This document shows positions 1 through 7,555 of a stretch of DNA of 21,620 bases, one piece after another. Origin of the DNA: a virus; the IMG/VR virus record IMGVR_UViG_3300000116_000240, positions 1 through 21,620 of that record. One strand, 5' to 3'. How positions within the stretch are numbered: the first letter of the stretch is position 1; each line of letters begins with the position of its first letter. The notes under the pieces are model-generated. The model was not told the origin of the DNA. It saw nothing but the letters and a program-made list of their open reading frames with translations, and made no database searches. The translations under genes were made by a program, and so were the position numbers.

Positions 1-474
1 GTCTGAATACATTTCATAAAAGTTTAATGTCATAACATTTGCAACACCCCTAAATGATTCCATCCCTTGTGAATCTTCAACCAATCCATGTGTAAAATAA
101 AAATTATTTGAACTATCATCACTTGGTAATAGATGTATATTGTCGTAAAACTCTTCACTAAATCCACCAGATTTTCGAACAAGTGTTGCATTTGTGATTT
201 GTGGTGTGACAATGGTTTGATAAATCTGTGACAAATCAAATGTTGCAAAACTATTTCCAAGTGTTTGATAGGAAACTTGTTGTGTGAAAGAAATTGTTTT
301 TAAAGAACCAGAACCAGAATTCGTGTTGTAAGTTAGTTCAAGTAAAAACCTATATTTGTATTTTCCAGATGCTTGTGGATATACTGGTGTGGTTGTGTTT
401 AAATATACAACATTTGTTCCAGTGCTGATGTTGAAATTGTCATCATTCATTGTGACCGTTAAGTTGTTCGCCAT
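1..474 (-). CDS. Virion/tail-associated protein, 3' end cut by window edge
   Basis: An uninterrupted reading frame starts with ATG at 474 and is still open at position 1, giving 158 codons. It begins MANNLTVTMNDDNFNIS and continues with a Thr/Ser/Asn-rich, beta-strand-like sequence (KYKYRFLLELTY, FDLSQIYQTIVTP). There is no signal peptide or membrane segment. The start lies one base after the TAA stop of the gp10-like gene, so the two are almost certainly co-transcribed. Position after tail-terminator-like and gp10-like genes, and the beta-rich composition, suggest a tail or fibre component that opens with a strand-rich domain. I do not recognise a specific family, and the missing C-terminus prevents a better call. 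Confidence 0.75.
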   Translation of the reverse strand, partial: MANNLTVTMNDDNFNISTGTNVVYLNTTTPVYPQASGKYKYRFLLELTYNTNSGSGSLKTISFTQQVSYQTLGNSFATFDLSQIYQTIVTPQITNATLVRKSGGFSEEFYDNIHLLPSDDSSNNFYFTHGLVEDSQGMESFRGVANVMTLNFYEMYSD

Positions 475-475
475 C

Positions 476-1057
476 TTAGTTCAATTTAATTTCTTTTATA
501 ATTTTTTGAATGAATCCGTTTGCCATTGCAACACCTACATCACCACCATTTTCTGTGACAACTCTGTCAATTGCATCTTTGAAATAATTTCTTGCCGACA
601 AACCTTTTGTTGCAATACTTCTTCCAAGAAGAAATGCAAGTTGTTTTTTTGCTGATTCAGTATTCTTTGAAAATTGTCCAGTTCCTAAATCACGAAGTCT
701 GATTGGTTTGCTTTGTATCCATCCAGCCATCACACCTTGTGGAAGATTCTTTGATTTGAATCTAAATGGTGAATTCTTTGCTGATGGTTTTGTACTTTCT
801 GAACCCTTGACACCTTGTTCCATAAATGGTGCATAATCAACTGAAGATGTAAATTCAACATCAAATCCACTTGCAAATTGACCACCACTGGATCGCTTTT
901 GTTTAATACGATAACCAAGTGAAGAAGACAATGCACCAGTGTTGTTTGTCACTCTTTTCTTGCCATCAATCATTTTGGATGCACCAAGATTGATTCTTGC
1001 AAGTTTCACAACCCTTGAACCAAACTTCTGAAGTTCTTGTTTAGTAGTTGGAATCAT
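476..1057 (-). CDS. HK97 gp10-like head-tail/tail completion protein
   Basis: This 193-residue protein resembles the HK97 gp10 family, small proteins of the head-tail interface or tail completion. The visible signature is in the first half: a Thr-Gly-Ala-Leu-Ser-Ser-Ser-Leu-Gly segment around residues 40-48, a strand reading VEFTSSVDYAPFMEQG around residues 67-82, and a basic C-terminal half with an alpha-helical tail. The strand-then-YA-x-(F/Y)-x-E-x-G pattern is characteristic of the family. The start overlaps the stop of the upstream tail-terminator/lectin gene by four bases (ATGA type). Lying next to a tail-terminator-like domain fits the usual connector/neck gene cluster. The fold assignment is from sequence pattern only. 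Confidence 0.75.
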   Translation of the reverse strand: MIPTTKQELQKFGSRVVKLARINLGASKMIDGKKRVTNNTGALSSSLGYRIKQKRSSGGQFASGFDVEFTSSVDYAPFMEQGVKGSESTKPSAKNSPFRFKSKNLPQGVMAGWIQSKPIRLRDLGTGQFSKNTESAKKQLAFLLGRSIATKGLSARNYFKDAIDRVVTENGGDVGVAMANGFIQKIIKEIKLN

Positions 1058-2271
1058 CTATTGTTTAGCCAAATTAATGTGTTTGAAATGTCTTTGTCTG
1101 TCATCAGTTCATTTGTGTAAATATATTCTTGAAAATAGAAGTCAGATGTTTTTGATGGTGATGGATGTCCAATTCCAAATTCAGCATTGTCAAGTTCAAA
1201 TCCACTATTTATTTCAACATTATCATTTGCACCAGAACCATAATACAATTTTAGTTTTGATTGATTGAAGTCATATCTTAGACAAAAGGTGAATGATTCT
1301 TGTCTTCTGTGTTCGTTTGAATAATCATTTCCATTTGTTGGACATATTGCAAATGGTGTTTGTGCATCTGGTGAACCACTTGGTGTGAACAAAGTCAATT
1401 TACCATCTTCAAACACTTCAATAAAAAATCCATCATTTTCATTTAAAAAGTTTCCAAAATAACAAATTGTATTTCCAAAGTCTTCAAATGAAAACCTTCC
1501 AAAGTCTTTAATTCTTATAAAGAATGTTGCAAATCCTTCTGATATTACTGGATGATTTAAACTGATAGGTGTTGATTGTGATTGGTCAAAAAAGTGAATT
1601 GCGTTTTTTTGTGGATTCCAAGTCACGTTTGAATTGCTTGTGTTCATAGTCAATGTGTCATCACCACTTATTGTGTCAACTACTGGTTCAAGTGAAAACA
1701 ACTTATTGTTTGTGAAAGTTGCTTTGTCATGAATCTGTTCCCTTGAAAACCATGCAATTTCTGATGGTACTGAATTTGGCAACACATAACTTTTTGCATA
1801 TTGTTTCTCTGGATTGAAGTATGGAATCAAACAAGCTGATGCTTCATTTGGTGTGATGACATTGAATGATGTTGTCCATCCAGAACAATTGTCTGGTTCT
1901 GTGTCAATGAACGGTTGACATATGACTGGCAATTCCATTGAAATCAAAGTGTCTTGATTGATGAAGTATTTACCATCTGTTATTTCTTTGCATATATCTT
2001 GAAGAATCATCAAGGCATCAGACAAGCAATTTGCTTCATTTCGCATCTTGTTAGATTCAACATTGTATCTGTCAAATACAATTACATCAAAACCATACAC
2101 AAGAACTTGGTCATCAATTGATGTTCCAGTTGGTGTAATATGTAAGGCTGGATATTCTGTGAATTTATCCTTGTCAAAAAAGTTGACTTCACCATAAGTG
2201 AAAGATTCAATTTGCTGGTGTTGTGATGCAATAGAATCAAAGTATTGTATAATTGCTTTGTATGTAATCAT
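1054..2271 (-). CDS. Tail-terminator-like protein fused to a LamG/concanavalin-type lectin domain
   Basis: The 405-residue protein has two visually distinct parts. Residues 1-145 read like a tail terminator/gpU-type minor tail protein: an N-terminal helix (YKAIIQYFDSIASQHQQI), then short strands containing YPALHITP and a VYGFDVIVFDRYN strand, then a helix with regularly spaced leucines. Residues about 165-405 are beta-rich and resemble a LamG/concanavalin A-like jelly roll, with repeated aromatic strands (FFIEVFEDGKLTLF, ESFTFCLRYDF, KLKLYYGSG) and a terminal DFYFQEYIYTNELMTD-type strand followed by a short helix. Such lectin-like modules often bind glycans or decorate virions. The start overlaps the upstream chaperone stop by four bases. 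Simple tail terminators are usually only about 130-160 residues, so the C-terminal domain is an addition. The terminator call is moderate; the lectin call is somewhat stronger. Confidence 0.65.
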   Translation of the reverse strand: MITYKAIIQYFDSIASQHQQIESFTYGEVNFFDKDKFTEYPALHITPTGTSIDDQVLVYGFDVIVFDRYNVESNKMRNEANCLSDALMILQDICKEITDGKYFINQDTLISMELPVICQPFIDTEPDNCSGWTTSFNVITPNEASACLIPYFNPEKQYAKSYVLPNSVPSEIAWFSREQIHDKATFTNNKLFSLEPVVDTISGDDTLTMNTSNSNVTWNPQKNAIHFFDQSQSTPISLNHPVISEGFATFFIRIKDFGRFSFEDFGNTICYFGNFLNENDGFFIEVFEDGKLTLFTPSGSPDAQTPFAICPTNGNDYSNEHRRQESFTFCLRYDFNQSKLKLYYGSGANDNVEINSGFELDNAEFGIGHPSPSKTSDFYFQEYIYTNELMTDKDISNTLIWLNNR

Positions 2272-2513
2272 CTTCTTTTATTTTGCTTTTGTCTTGCTTC
2301 TTTTTCACGTTCAATCTGTTTGTCTGCATCAAGTGAAAGTTTTGTCAAACACATCATCAATGACAACTTTGTGATTTTATTTATCTTTAATACATCACCA
2401 CCAGACAATCCATCAATCACACTGAACCAACCATAGTTTGATGCTACAGATTTTTTGCCTTTTGATTTGAAGACTGATGGAAATTGTTCAACAACTCTTT
2501 TCCTAAACTCCAA
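2268..2513 (-). CDS. Tail assembly chaperone, frameshift-encoded C-terminal part (gpT-like)
   Basis: This 80-81-codon frame has no ATG at its 5' end; its first plausible start is TTG at 2513, inside a run of T. It reads EFRKRVVEQFPSVFKSKG and ends in a highly charged helix rich in Arg, Lys and Glu. It overlaps the 3' end of the upstream gene in the -1 frame, and the overlap begins exactly at nine T residues (2520-2512). I interpret it as the second half of a G-GT type tail assembly chaperone, made by -1 ribosomal frameshifting; the fusion would be about 249 residues. The stop overlaps the ATG of the next gene by four bases. A homopolymer sequencing error that split one gene is the main alternative. 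Confidence 0.7.
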   Translation of the reverse strand: MEFRKRVVEQFPSVFKSKGKKSVASNYGWFSVIDGLSGGDVLKINKITKLSLMMCLTKLSLDADKQIEREKEARQKQNKRR

Positions 2514-3016
2514 AAAAAAACTGCAATTGCATTTCCAATGTTGATTGATAACTTTTCAAAGTGCAATGAATTTTCAGAATGAACATCAAAGTCATATGGT
2601 TCAATGTCATATCTGTTTCCTTGTTCTTTGACAATTGGTCTGTAAAGAACTGACATCATCTTTGCAATGTTGTTTTCTTTTGCATAAGTTTCAACATCTA
2701 CAAATTCACCCATTGTCATTTCATCAAGGTTTGGATGGAATCCGAAAATGACACCATTGATGTCAATCTTGTTTATTATATCCTTATTGACTGGTTTGCT
2801 TATTAGCTTTTGCAGACTGCTTTGAATCTTCTTCAAATCCTTCAACTTCATTACTTCAACCACTTGTCCAGGTATGTTGCAAAGTGAAGATATTGTTTTC
2901 ACAACAAGTTCTTTTTCTTGGTCAACATCCTTGACTGAATCAATGTAATTCACATACTTTCTGATTGATACATCTGACCAATCAGTTGGAATTGCTATTT
3001 TTAAAGTCTTCTTCAT
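2444..3016 (-). CDS. Tail assembly chaperone, zero-frame product (gpG-like)
   Basis: This 190-residue acidic, helical protein is soluble and has no membrane segment. A central stretch reads INGVIFGFHPNLDEMTMGEF followed by VDVETYA and MMSVLYRPIV (residues about 86-129). I associate this combination with tail assembly chaperones of Bacteroidota phages, but I rely mainly on context. The gene follows the terminase genes, and at codons 167-168 it enters a T9 run from which a second frame continues for 81 codons. After the run the zero frame goes on for 22 codons (WSLGKELLNNF and so on) before stopping at 2444. In lambda, gpG and gpGT have the same organisation and help assemble the tail around the tape measure protein. 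Confidence 0.7.
   Translation of the reverse strand: MKKTLKIAIPTDWSDVSIRKYVNYIDSVKDVDQEKELVVKTISSLCNIPGQVVEVMKLKDLKKIQSSLQKLISKPVNKDIINKIDINGVIFGFHPNLDEMTMGEFVDVETYAKENNIAKMMSVLYRPIVKEQGNRYDIEPYDFDVHSENSLHFEKLSINIGNAIAVFFWSLGKELLNNFHQSSNQKAKNL
2512..2520 (-). other. T9 slippery site for -1 frameshifting
   Basis: On the coding strand the sequence is GCA GTT TTT TTT TGG in the zero frame, so a heptamer T_TTT_TTT fits the canonical X_XXY_YYZ slippery pattern. Re-reading one base (2513) gives TTT TTG GAG and leads into the 81-codon frame without a stop. The position near the 3' end of the first chaperone frame matches the classic tail-chaperone frameshift. I did not identify a convincing downstream stimulatory stem-loop by eye. 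Confidence 0.65.
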
Positions 3017-3052
3017 TTGTAAGTTTAAAGTTGTTTTTCTTTTATTTTCCTT

Positions 3053-4369
3053 TCAAAAAGCATAAATGCCATAATTACCTTTGACTTCATACCACATTCG
3101 CATCATCAATGCATCTGCATAATCTGGTGACCTTCCAAGAAGTGCTTTGATTGTATCCTTTGGAATGATTGAAAGTTTCTGTGTGTCCTTGTCAAGTTTA
3201 TCTCTTTTGATGATTTCAAGTTCTTCAATGATGGTTTGTTTGTGTCTTGTGTCTTTAATTCCTATTTTACCAGCATTGACCATTTCTGCTAATTTGAAAT
3301 AGCATTGTGTTTTTAAGTTCTGAAAGTTTTCAGATTTCAATGCCTTCGATCCGTTCACAAAACCTTTGCATCCAGACAACACATCTTTGACACCACCACC
3401 AACACCATCTTCATCAACAATGATGTGTGACCTTTGGACACCATTTTGCAGTGCCATTGTTTTAATTGCTTCAATTGTATCTGTGACTGATGACTTTGCA
3501 AATGAAACAATCTGTTCAGCATTCAATCCATTCCATAAAACAAGAACGGTCTTATCTGCACCAAATCTGGCAACATCACAAGTGATATGCTTGACACCAC
3601 CTTCAATTGTGTTTGTGAACATATCATGTATTGAATCATAGTCAAACAACAATGCGTCATCTTCGTTGTATTCCCAATCACCAAGAAGAAGTCTTTGTCT
3701 TGATACCTTGTCAAGTTTTTCAAGTTGCTTGATGTAGTGTTCAGATATTGCAGAATTGTCAGTCACAAGTGATTGAATGAACTTTCTGTGGCCAGGCAAC
3801 CTTTGTTCCTTTGATGGTTTATAAAATTCAGAATACAACCAAGTCTTTGTTGGATTGCAAGTCATTAAAGTTTTTGGAATCAAGTCAAACTTGTCCAGCT
3901 TGAAACGTATTCTTGAATTTAAGATGTTGATTGCTTTTTGACTTACTTCAGCACATTCATCAACAAATGCATCTGTGATTTCTAAACCACCAAGTGAAGT
4001 GAAGTCTGGATCACTTGGGTATAAAAACAAATCTTTCAGATATATAATTGAGCCATTGAAAAATGTGATTGTTGAATCTTGTGCATTGTATGTGAAGTCT
4101 TCATTTGGACTTAGACCACAGAAGTCTTGTGCAACTTCAAAGAATGTGTTCAGTGTTGTTGCTTTAAGGTTTTTCAATTTAGACCTTCCAATCACACTTC
4201 TTGTTCCTGGATATTGAAGTCTTCTGTGTATTTGCCAAAGACAACCAGTGAATGTTTTTGAACCACCTGCACCACCACCAAACAAAACTTCTGTTGTGGT
4301 TTTATCTTCAAGGTGATTGAAGCATTCAATTTGTTTTGGAAACAATTCTATATCAATTGTTTTTGGCAT
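3053..4369 (-). CDS. terL: Terminase large subunit (ATPase and nuclease)
   Basis: The 438-residue protein is the DNA packaging motor subunit; it hydrolyses ATP to drive genome translocation through the portal and cuts the concatemer. The N-terminal ATPase shows a Walker A motif GGAGGSKT (residues 32-39), a Walker B ending in the catalytic acid TDAFVDE (132-138) and a coupling motif TCNPT (170-174). The C-terminal RNase H-like nuclease has its three acidic clusters at CDVARFG (D265), VDEDGVGGG (319-327) and SPDYADA (414-420). Length and motif order are complete. The start overlaps the small terminase gene by 17 bases. The portal gene is not next to it but more than 10 kb upstream, which is unusual. 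Confidence 0.97.
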   Translation of the reverse strand: MPKTIDIELFPKQIECFNHLEDKTTTEVLFGGGAGGSKTFTGCLWQIHRRLQYPGTRSVIGRSKLKNLKATTLNTFFEVAQDFCGLSPNEDFTYNAQDSTITFFNGSIIYLKDLFLYPSDPDFTSLGGLEITDAFVDECAEVSQKAINILNSRIRFKLDKFDLIPKTLMTCNPTKTWLYSEFYKPSKEQRLPGHRKFIQSLVTDNSAISEHYIKQLEKLDKVSRQRLLLGDWEYNEDDALLFDYDSIHDMFTNTIEGGVKHITCDVARFGADKTVLVLWNGLNAEQIVSFAKSSVTDTIEAIKTMALQNGVQRSHIIVDEDGVGGGVKDVLSGCKGFVNGSKALKSENFQNLKTQCYFKLAEMVNAGKIGIKDTRHKQTIIEELEIIKRDKLDKDTQKLSIIPKDTIKALLGRSPDYADALMMRMWYEVKGNYGIYAF

Positions 4370-4640
4370 CTAATGGTTTAAGATTTATCACAATAGATTT
4401 GTCAGTCACTTCAGCTTTGACATCTGTTCTTGATAATTTAGGAACAATAAATTCAGACATCTTCAGAATGATTTCCAATGCTCTTGCTGGTTCTTCAATT
4501 GCAGTTTCTGTCAACCACAACTGAAACTTGTCTTGGTTGTTTTCAATAAGCAATTGGAAAGCATCTCTGATTTCTTGTGTTGTCTTGTTTGGAATACCTT
4601 TTCTACTTCCAGCAAGTTTGTTCCCTTTTTCAAACGGCAT
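4353..4640 (-). CDS. terS: Terminase small subunit-like protein
   Basis: This 95-residue protein begins MPFEKGNKLAGSRKG, followed by PNKTTQEIRDAFQLLIENN, a start typical of small terminase subunits in Bacteroidota and other phages. The basic GSRKG-PNK stretch followed by an alpha helix is consistent with the DNA-recognition helix that finds the packaging site. The remaining part is helical (LWLTETAIEEPARALEIILKM), suitable for ring oligomerisation. The gene lies directly before the large subunit and overlaps it by 17 bases. The start at 4640 directly abuts the stop of the preceding gene (4641). Confidence 0.85.
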   Translation of the reverse strand: MPFEKGNKLAGSRKGIPNKTTQEIRDAFQLLIENNQDKFQLWLTETAIEEPARALEIILKMSEFIVPKLSRTDVKAEVTDKSIVINLKPLDAKNN

Positions 4641-4910
4641 CTATTCTATGTCTTTTTGTGTGTCTTTGTCACTATCTGGTCTGATTTCTTCTGGAATAAT
4701 ATCAGCCATTGTCACTGATGTTTTTCCTTCATCCAACTTAGTCATCAAAGTTTGTGCAGTTTGAAGTGATTTGTCAAGTGCATATCCACGCATTAAACCT
4801 TTGACATATGATGCCACTGCTATCTGTCCAGGGAAAGTGTTTTCAGCCATTGTCATGAAATCAATCTGACCATTTTCAAGTCTTGGATATTCTTGTTCTG
4901 ATTCTGTCAT
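4641..4910 (-). CDS. Small protein of unknown function before the terminase genes
   Basis: I place the start at the ATG at 4910 (MTESEQEYPRLENG), giving 89 residues. A longer frame opens at 4955, but its extra 15 residues (MVIKSNTNNYLK and so on) lie entirely inside the HNH gene and look like out-of-frame sequence. The protein is acidic and helical, with GQIAVASYVKGLMRGYALDK and a short acidic C-terminus. No catalytic or metal-binding motif is visible. It overlaps the HNH gene by 35 bases and abuts the small terminase gene, so a packaging-related or terminase-associated role is possible, but this is only context. Confidence 0.7.
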   Translation of the reverse strand: MTESEQEYPRLENGQIDFMTMAENTFPGQIAVASYVKGLMRGYALDKSLQTAQTLMTKLDEGKTSVTMADIIPEEIRPDSDKDTQKDIE

Positions 4911-5142
4911 TGTGTTTGTCTTTAAGTAATTGTTTGTATTGCTTTTTATCACCATAGTGAATGTGGCATTTTCTACAAAGTGCCATCAAATTTTCAATGT
5001 TGTCTTTCAGTTTCGATCCACCAGATTGTCTTGCTTCTATGTGATGTATGTCCACTGCTTTTTTTCCACACATTTCACAAGGTATGAATTCACCAAATTG
5101 TGCATCAAAGAAATTGACATATACCTTTGTGTGATTTTTCAT
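4876..5142 (-). CDS. HNH endonuclease-like protein
   Basis: The 88-residue protein contains a complete compact HNH fold. Two CxxC pairs (C22/C25 and C56/C59) should hold a structural zinc. The catalytic segment DIHHIEARQSGG places His33-His34, Asn51 lies in IENLMALC, and CRKCHIHYG supplies the last His (60 or 62). HNH proteins encoded beside terminase genes stimulate the nicking or cutting activity of terminase in HK97-like phages, and this location, two genes upstream of terS, fits that role. A free-standing homing-type nuclease is the alternative. The start overlaps the upstream gene by four bases. Confidence 0.9.
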   Translation of the reverse strand: MKNHTKVYVNFFDAQFGEFIPCEMCGKKAVDIHHIEARQSGGSKLKDNIENLMALCRKCHIHYGDKKQYKQLLKDKHNDRIRTRISKT

Positions 5143-5501
5143 TCAAGTTTGTCTTTAAGATTTTCAATCAAACGGTTCATGTATCTTAAATAGAAGATGT
5201 CAAATTCAATGTCTTTCTGCTTGTGTTGTTTCCAATAAACATAAAGAACTGCACGAAGTCTTTGTGATGGTGTTTTTCCATCTGTCTTTTCATTCTCTAA
5301 TTTAAAGCCATCTAAAGCATCAAGTTCATCTTGTGATATATTATCACTTGAAAGATACATCAAGCATTCAGTCTTTCTTAAATCAAATAATTTGACTGAT
5401 GATTGTGTGTTCAGTTCATATGTACCCATGACAATCTTGACCGATCCATCATGCCTTGTTGCTATTGTTTCAACACTTACTGGAAGAACTAATTGTGGCA
5501 T
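5139..5501 (-). CDS. Conserved phage protein of unknown function
   Basis: This 120-residue protein begins with a strand-rich segment (TIATRHDGSVKIVMGTYEL), continues with a charged middle and ends with helices (PSQRLRAVLYVYWKQHKQ and YLRYMNRLIENLKDKL). The combination of TRxDGSxKIxxGTxEL and RLRAVLYVxWKQ is a pattern I have seen in uncharacterised phage proteins located near terminase genes, so I consider it a real conserved family, but I know no function for it. No Cys/His metal site, signal peptide or membrane segment is visible. It overlaps the HNH gene by four bases. Confidence 0.8.
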   Translation of the reverse strand: MPQLVLPVSVETIATRHDGSVKIVMGTYELNTQSSVKLFDLRKTECLMYLSSDNISQDELDALDGFKLENEKTDGKTPSQRLRAVLYVYWKQHKQKDIEFDIFYLRYMNRLIENLKDKLE

Positions 5502-5504
5502 CTT

Positions 5505-5912
5505 TTATTTTTCATATTGTTCAACGATTTCTTTCATTTCATTCAATGCTGATTTTAAGCAAGGAACACAATTGCTTGTCTTGGTATTTCCACCAATGTA
5601 TTTTCTTTGCATATTGTAAAGAACTTCTTTTTGGTTTGGATTGATGGTTTGTTTAACTTCTTCAAGCAAATTTTTAATTGCAAGATAATCATTTTCAGTG
5701 ACTTGAAGAAATTCCCACTTATTAAATGGACATTTACTGAATGAAAGTTTTGTCTTTGCATCCATAAAACAACCACAAGTTCTTTTCTTACCTACTTTTG
5801 TACCAACTACTGGTGTGCCACAAGTTCTTGATTTCTTTCTGAAGTGTCTGCAAGATTCACAAATTGCAATTCTTTTTGATGCAAGTTCTTTGTCTGCTTT
5901 AAATGGAATCAT
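5505..5912 (-). CDS. Cysteine-rich, probably zinc-binding protein of unknown function
   Basis: The 135-residue protein has a Cys-rich N-terminal half: CESCRHF (C18, C21), CGTP (C31), a TCGC pair and SKCPFNKW. Together these could coordinate one or two zinc ions. The C-terminal half is helical and includes a further CVPC pair (NCVPCLKSALNEMKEIVEQY). Similar small proteins with CxxC and a closing CPxxKW motif occur in phages of Bacteroidota, without assigned function. The gene overlaps the sigma-factor gene by four bases, so it is translationally coupled to it. A nucleic-acid-binding or transcription-associated role is possible but unproven. Confidence 0.75.
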   Translation of the reverse strand: MIPFKADKELASKRIAICESCRHFRKKSRTCGTPVVGTKVGKKRTCGCFMDAKTKLSFSKCPFNKWEFLQVTENDYLAIKNLLEEVKQTINPNQKEVLYNMQRKYIGGNTKTSNCVPCLKSALNEMKEIVEQYEK

Positions 5913-6442
5913 ATCAAATCTTTTATGTTCTTTTTTACTTTGTCAATAGTGTATTGAATAGACTTGAAAGTGATTCCAGTTTCTTCAGATAATCTTCTAA
6001 TTGAAAGACCAGTTTCATAATAAAGTTGAAACAACTTTCTGTCATATTCATCAAATGTGTTTAGGCAATCATCAATCTTTTTGTTCATCTTTTCAATGTG
6101 ATGCAATTGCCCTTGTTCATCATCTGCATTTTTGTTGGCCAGGTGTTCAAGAAATGATTCATCACTTTCAATCTTCTTTCTTTTGTATTGAACCATCTTC
6201 TTGTTGAATTGTGATTTGTTTGAATAAAATTTCACCATCATAATCTTGCAAACATAGGTTTTGATTTTTCCAGAATCTATGATGATAAGAAGTTTGTGTT
6301 GGTTCATTGTCATCAATTGAACAAATGTTTCTTGGACTAAATCTTCAGACAAGTCTTTGTCTTTTGTTTTGTTAATTGCAAAACCAAGATAATAGTTGAA
6401 GTCTTTGTATATCCATTCAATTGGATGCCAGTTGTTTTTCAT
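5909..6442 (-). CDS. ECF-like sigma-70 family factor
   Basis: This 177-residue protein resembles group 4 sigma factors. Region 2 is visible at residues about 10-45, with LGFAINKTKDKDLSEDLVQETF matching the ED-LVQETF core that contacts RNA polymerase and melts the promoter. A variable, charged linker follows. Region 4 occupies residues about 120-177, where FDEYDRKLFQLYYETGLSIRR leads into the helix-turn-helix LSEETGITFKSIQYTI that would read the -35 element. The gene sits between the replication genes and the packaging genes, where a phage-encoded factor could switch the host polymerase to late genes. Its target promoters are not identifiable by eye. It overlaps both neighbours by four bases. 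Confidence 0.8.
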   Translation of the reverse strand: MKNNWHPIEWIYKDFNYYLGFAINKTKDKDLSEDLVQETFVQLMTMNQHKLLIIIDSGKIKTYVCKIMMVKFYSNKSQFNKKMVQYKRKKIESDESFLEHLANKNADDEQGQLHHIEKMNKKIDDCLNTFDEYDRKLFQLYYETGLSIRRLSEETGITFKSIQYTIDKVKKNIKDLI

Positions 6443-6837
6443 TCTTTTATTGTGTAGTTGACATCAGCTTGTGGAATAGTGCAAGACAAATACCATTCAA
6501 TTCTTTCAATTGTTTCATCTAAACCAGTACAAACAACTGCTAAATAACCATTCGCATTTAAAATTCCAATCACTTTCTTTTGGTTTTCTGATGGATAATT
6601 TCCTTTGACTTTCAATTCAATTGCAAGACCACTGATGTATTCACCTTCAACAATTCTTGGTGAATAGACAAACAAATCTGGAAAACCAGCTTGATAACCT
6701 TTTGCTTTATATGACCGATGTCTTGCAGATGCAATATACACACCACCAAGTGAACCGTTCACAAATACATCTTTATGTTGCATTTTCATATATCTGACAA
6801 CTGCTTTTTGAAGTTGTTCTTCTTTTTGTTTTCTCAT
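6439..6837 (-). CDS. VRR-NUC domain nuclease
   Basis: The 132-residue protein is a single small nuclease domain of the VRR-NUC type, part of the PD-(D/E)XK superfamily and related to Holliday-junction resolvases. Key elements are the N-terminal helix with Glu (EEQLQKAVVRYMK), GFPDLFVYSP with the catalytic Asp at about residue 54, and LAIELKVKGN with the Glu-x-Lys pair at 74 and 76, followed by PSENQ with the conserved Gln at 86. In phages such nucleases usually process recombination or replication intermediates before packaging. Co-location with SSB and the replication initiator supports this. It overlaps both neighbours by four bases. Confidence 0.88.
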   Translation of the reverse strand: MRKQKEEQLQKAVVRYMKMQHKDVFVNGSLGGVYIASARHRSYKAKGYQAGFPDLFVYSPRIVEGEYISGLAIELKVKGNYPSENQKKVIGILNANGYLAVVCTGLDETIERIEWYLSCTIPQADVNYTIKE

Positions 6838-7052
6838 ATGAATTCACCATTTAATTTTCCACCAGAAGTTCTTGGTCTGATATATGCTTTTGGTTTGTAT
6901 GGTTTTACATTGAAGTTGTATCCAAACATTAATTCATATGCAGATTGATATACTAAATTATTGTTTTTACAATATTCAATATGCTTTTCTTCTTCAGCAG
7001 ATAAATATCTTCTGTAAGTTTTGTGATATTGTTTGACTTCATCTTTGTTCAT
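6834..7052 (-). CDS. Small basic protein of unknown function
   Basis: A 72-residue protein with a charged helical N-terminus (KDEVKQYHKTYRRYLSAEEE), a central CKNNN-LVYQSAYELMFG segment and a Pro/Lys/Arg-rich tail (KPYKPKAYIRPRT). The composition suggests nucleic-acid binding, but there is no recognisable motif. It overlaps both neighbours by four bases in the replication block, which supports its being a translated gene. Confidence 0.7.
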   Translation of the reverse strand: MNKDEVKQYHKTYRRYLSAEEEKHIEYCKNNNLVYQSAYELMFGYNFNVKPYKPKAYIRPRTSGGKLNGEFI

Positions 7053-7555
7053 TTTAAAAAGTCTTTAAGTCTTTGAACTGAACTTCTTTCACCAAGTGCT
7101 GACCATTCTGAATCTTGTCTTGATTTTTGTTTTTCTCTTTCTGTAATCACCAAACCAGTTCTTGTGATGTCATACCTGGTCAACCATTCCAAAATCATTC
7201 CACCATCTATTCTGTCAAAGATTTTTTCATTCATCTTTGCAAGTTTCAAACACATTCCGATGTCATAATAGTTGAAGTGTCTGAATTGCTGACAAATGAT
7301 GTATGCAGTTTCTTCCAATTGTGGTCTGTCCATTTTACTTTTGCAATTATAAAAGTCTTGAAATTTTATAAGCATCAACATCAGAATGTCAATTGTTTTT
7401 TCTTCTTCAAGTTTCATTGACTTGTATATTGATTGTGGTTTGTCAACCAGTGCAATCTTCACAATGTCATTCATGTTCATTTTCAACACTTGTTTGTTGA
7501 ATTCAGAATGGATCGGTGTTGTGATTTTATTGTCTATATTTTGCAAGGATGTCAT
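7049..7555 (-). CDS. Replication-block protein of unknown function
   Basis: This 168-residue helical protein contains a central segment DRPQLEETAYIICQQFRHFN followed by YYDIGMCLKLAKMNEKIFDR and DGGMILEWLTRYDITR. I recognise this ETAxxIxxxFRxxNxxDIxxxLKxAKxGxxxxDRxDxxxIxxWLxxYxxxR arrangement from uncharacterised proteins in Bacteroidota mobile elements, but no activity is known to me. The first 29 bases overlap the 3' end of the replication initiator gene, and the gene sits with replication functions. A helicase-loader or replication accessory role is conceivable from position only. The start used here is 7555; an internal Met at residue 26 (MNMNDIVKIAL) would give a shorter protein without the overlap. 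Confidence 0.7.
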   Translation of the reverse strand: MTSLQNIDNKITTPIHSEFNKQVLKMNMNDIVKIALVDKPQSIYKSMKLEEEKTIDILMLMLIKFQDFYNCKSKMDRPQLEETAYIICQQFRHFNYYDIGMCLKLAKMNEKIFDRIDGGMILEWLTRYDITRTGLVITEREKQKSRQDSEWSALGERSSVQRLKDFLK

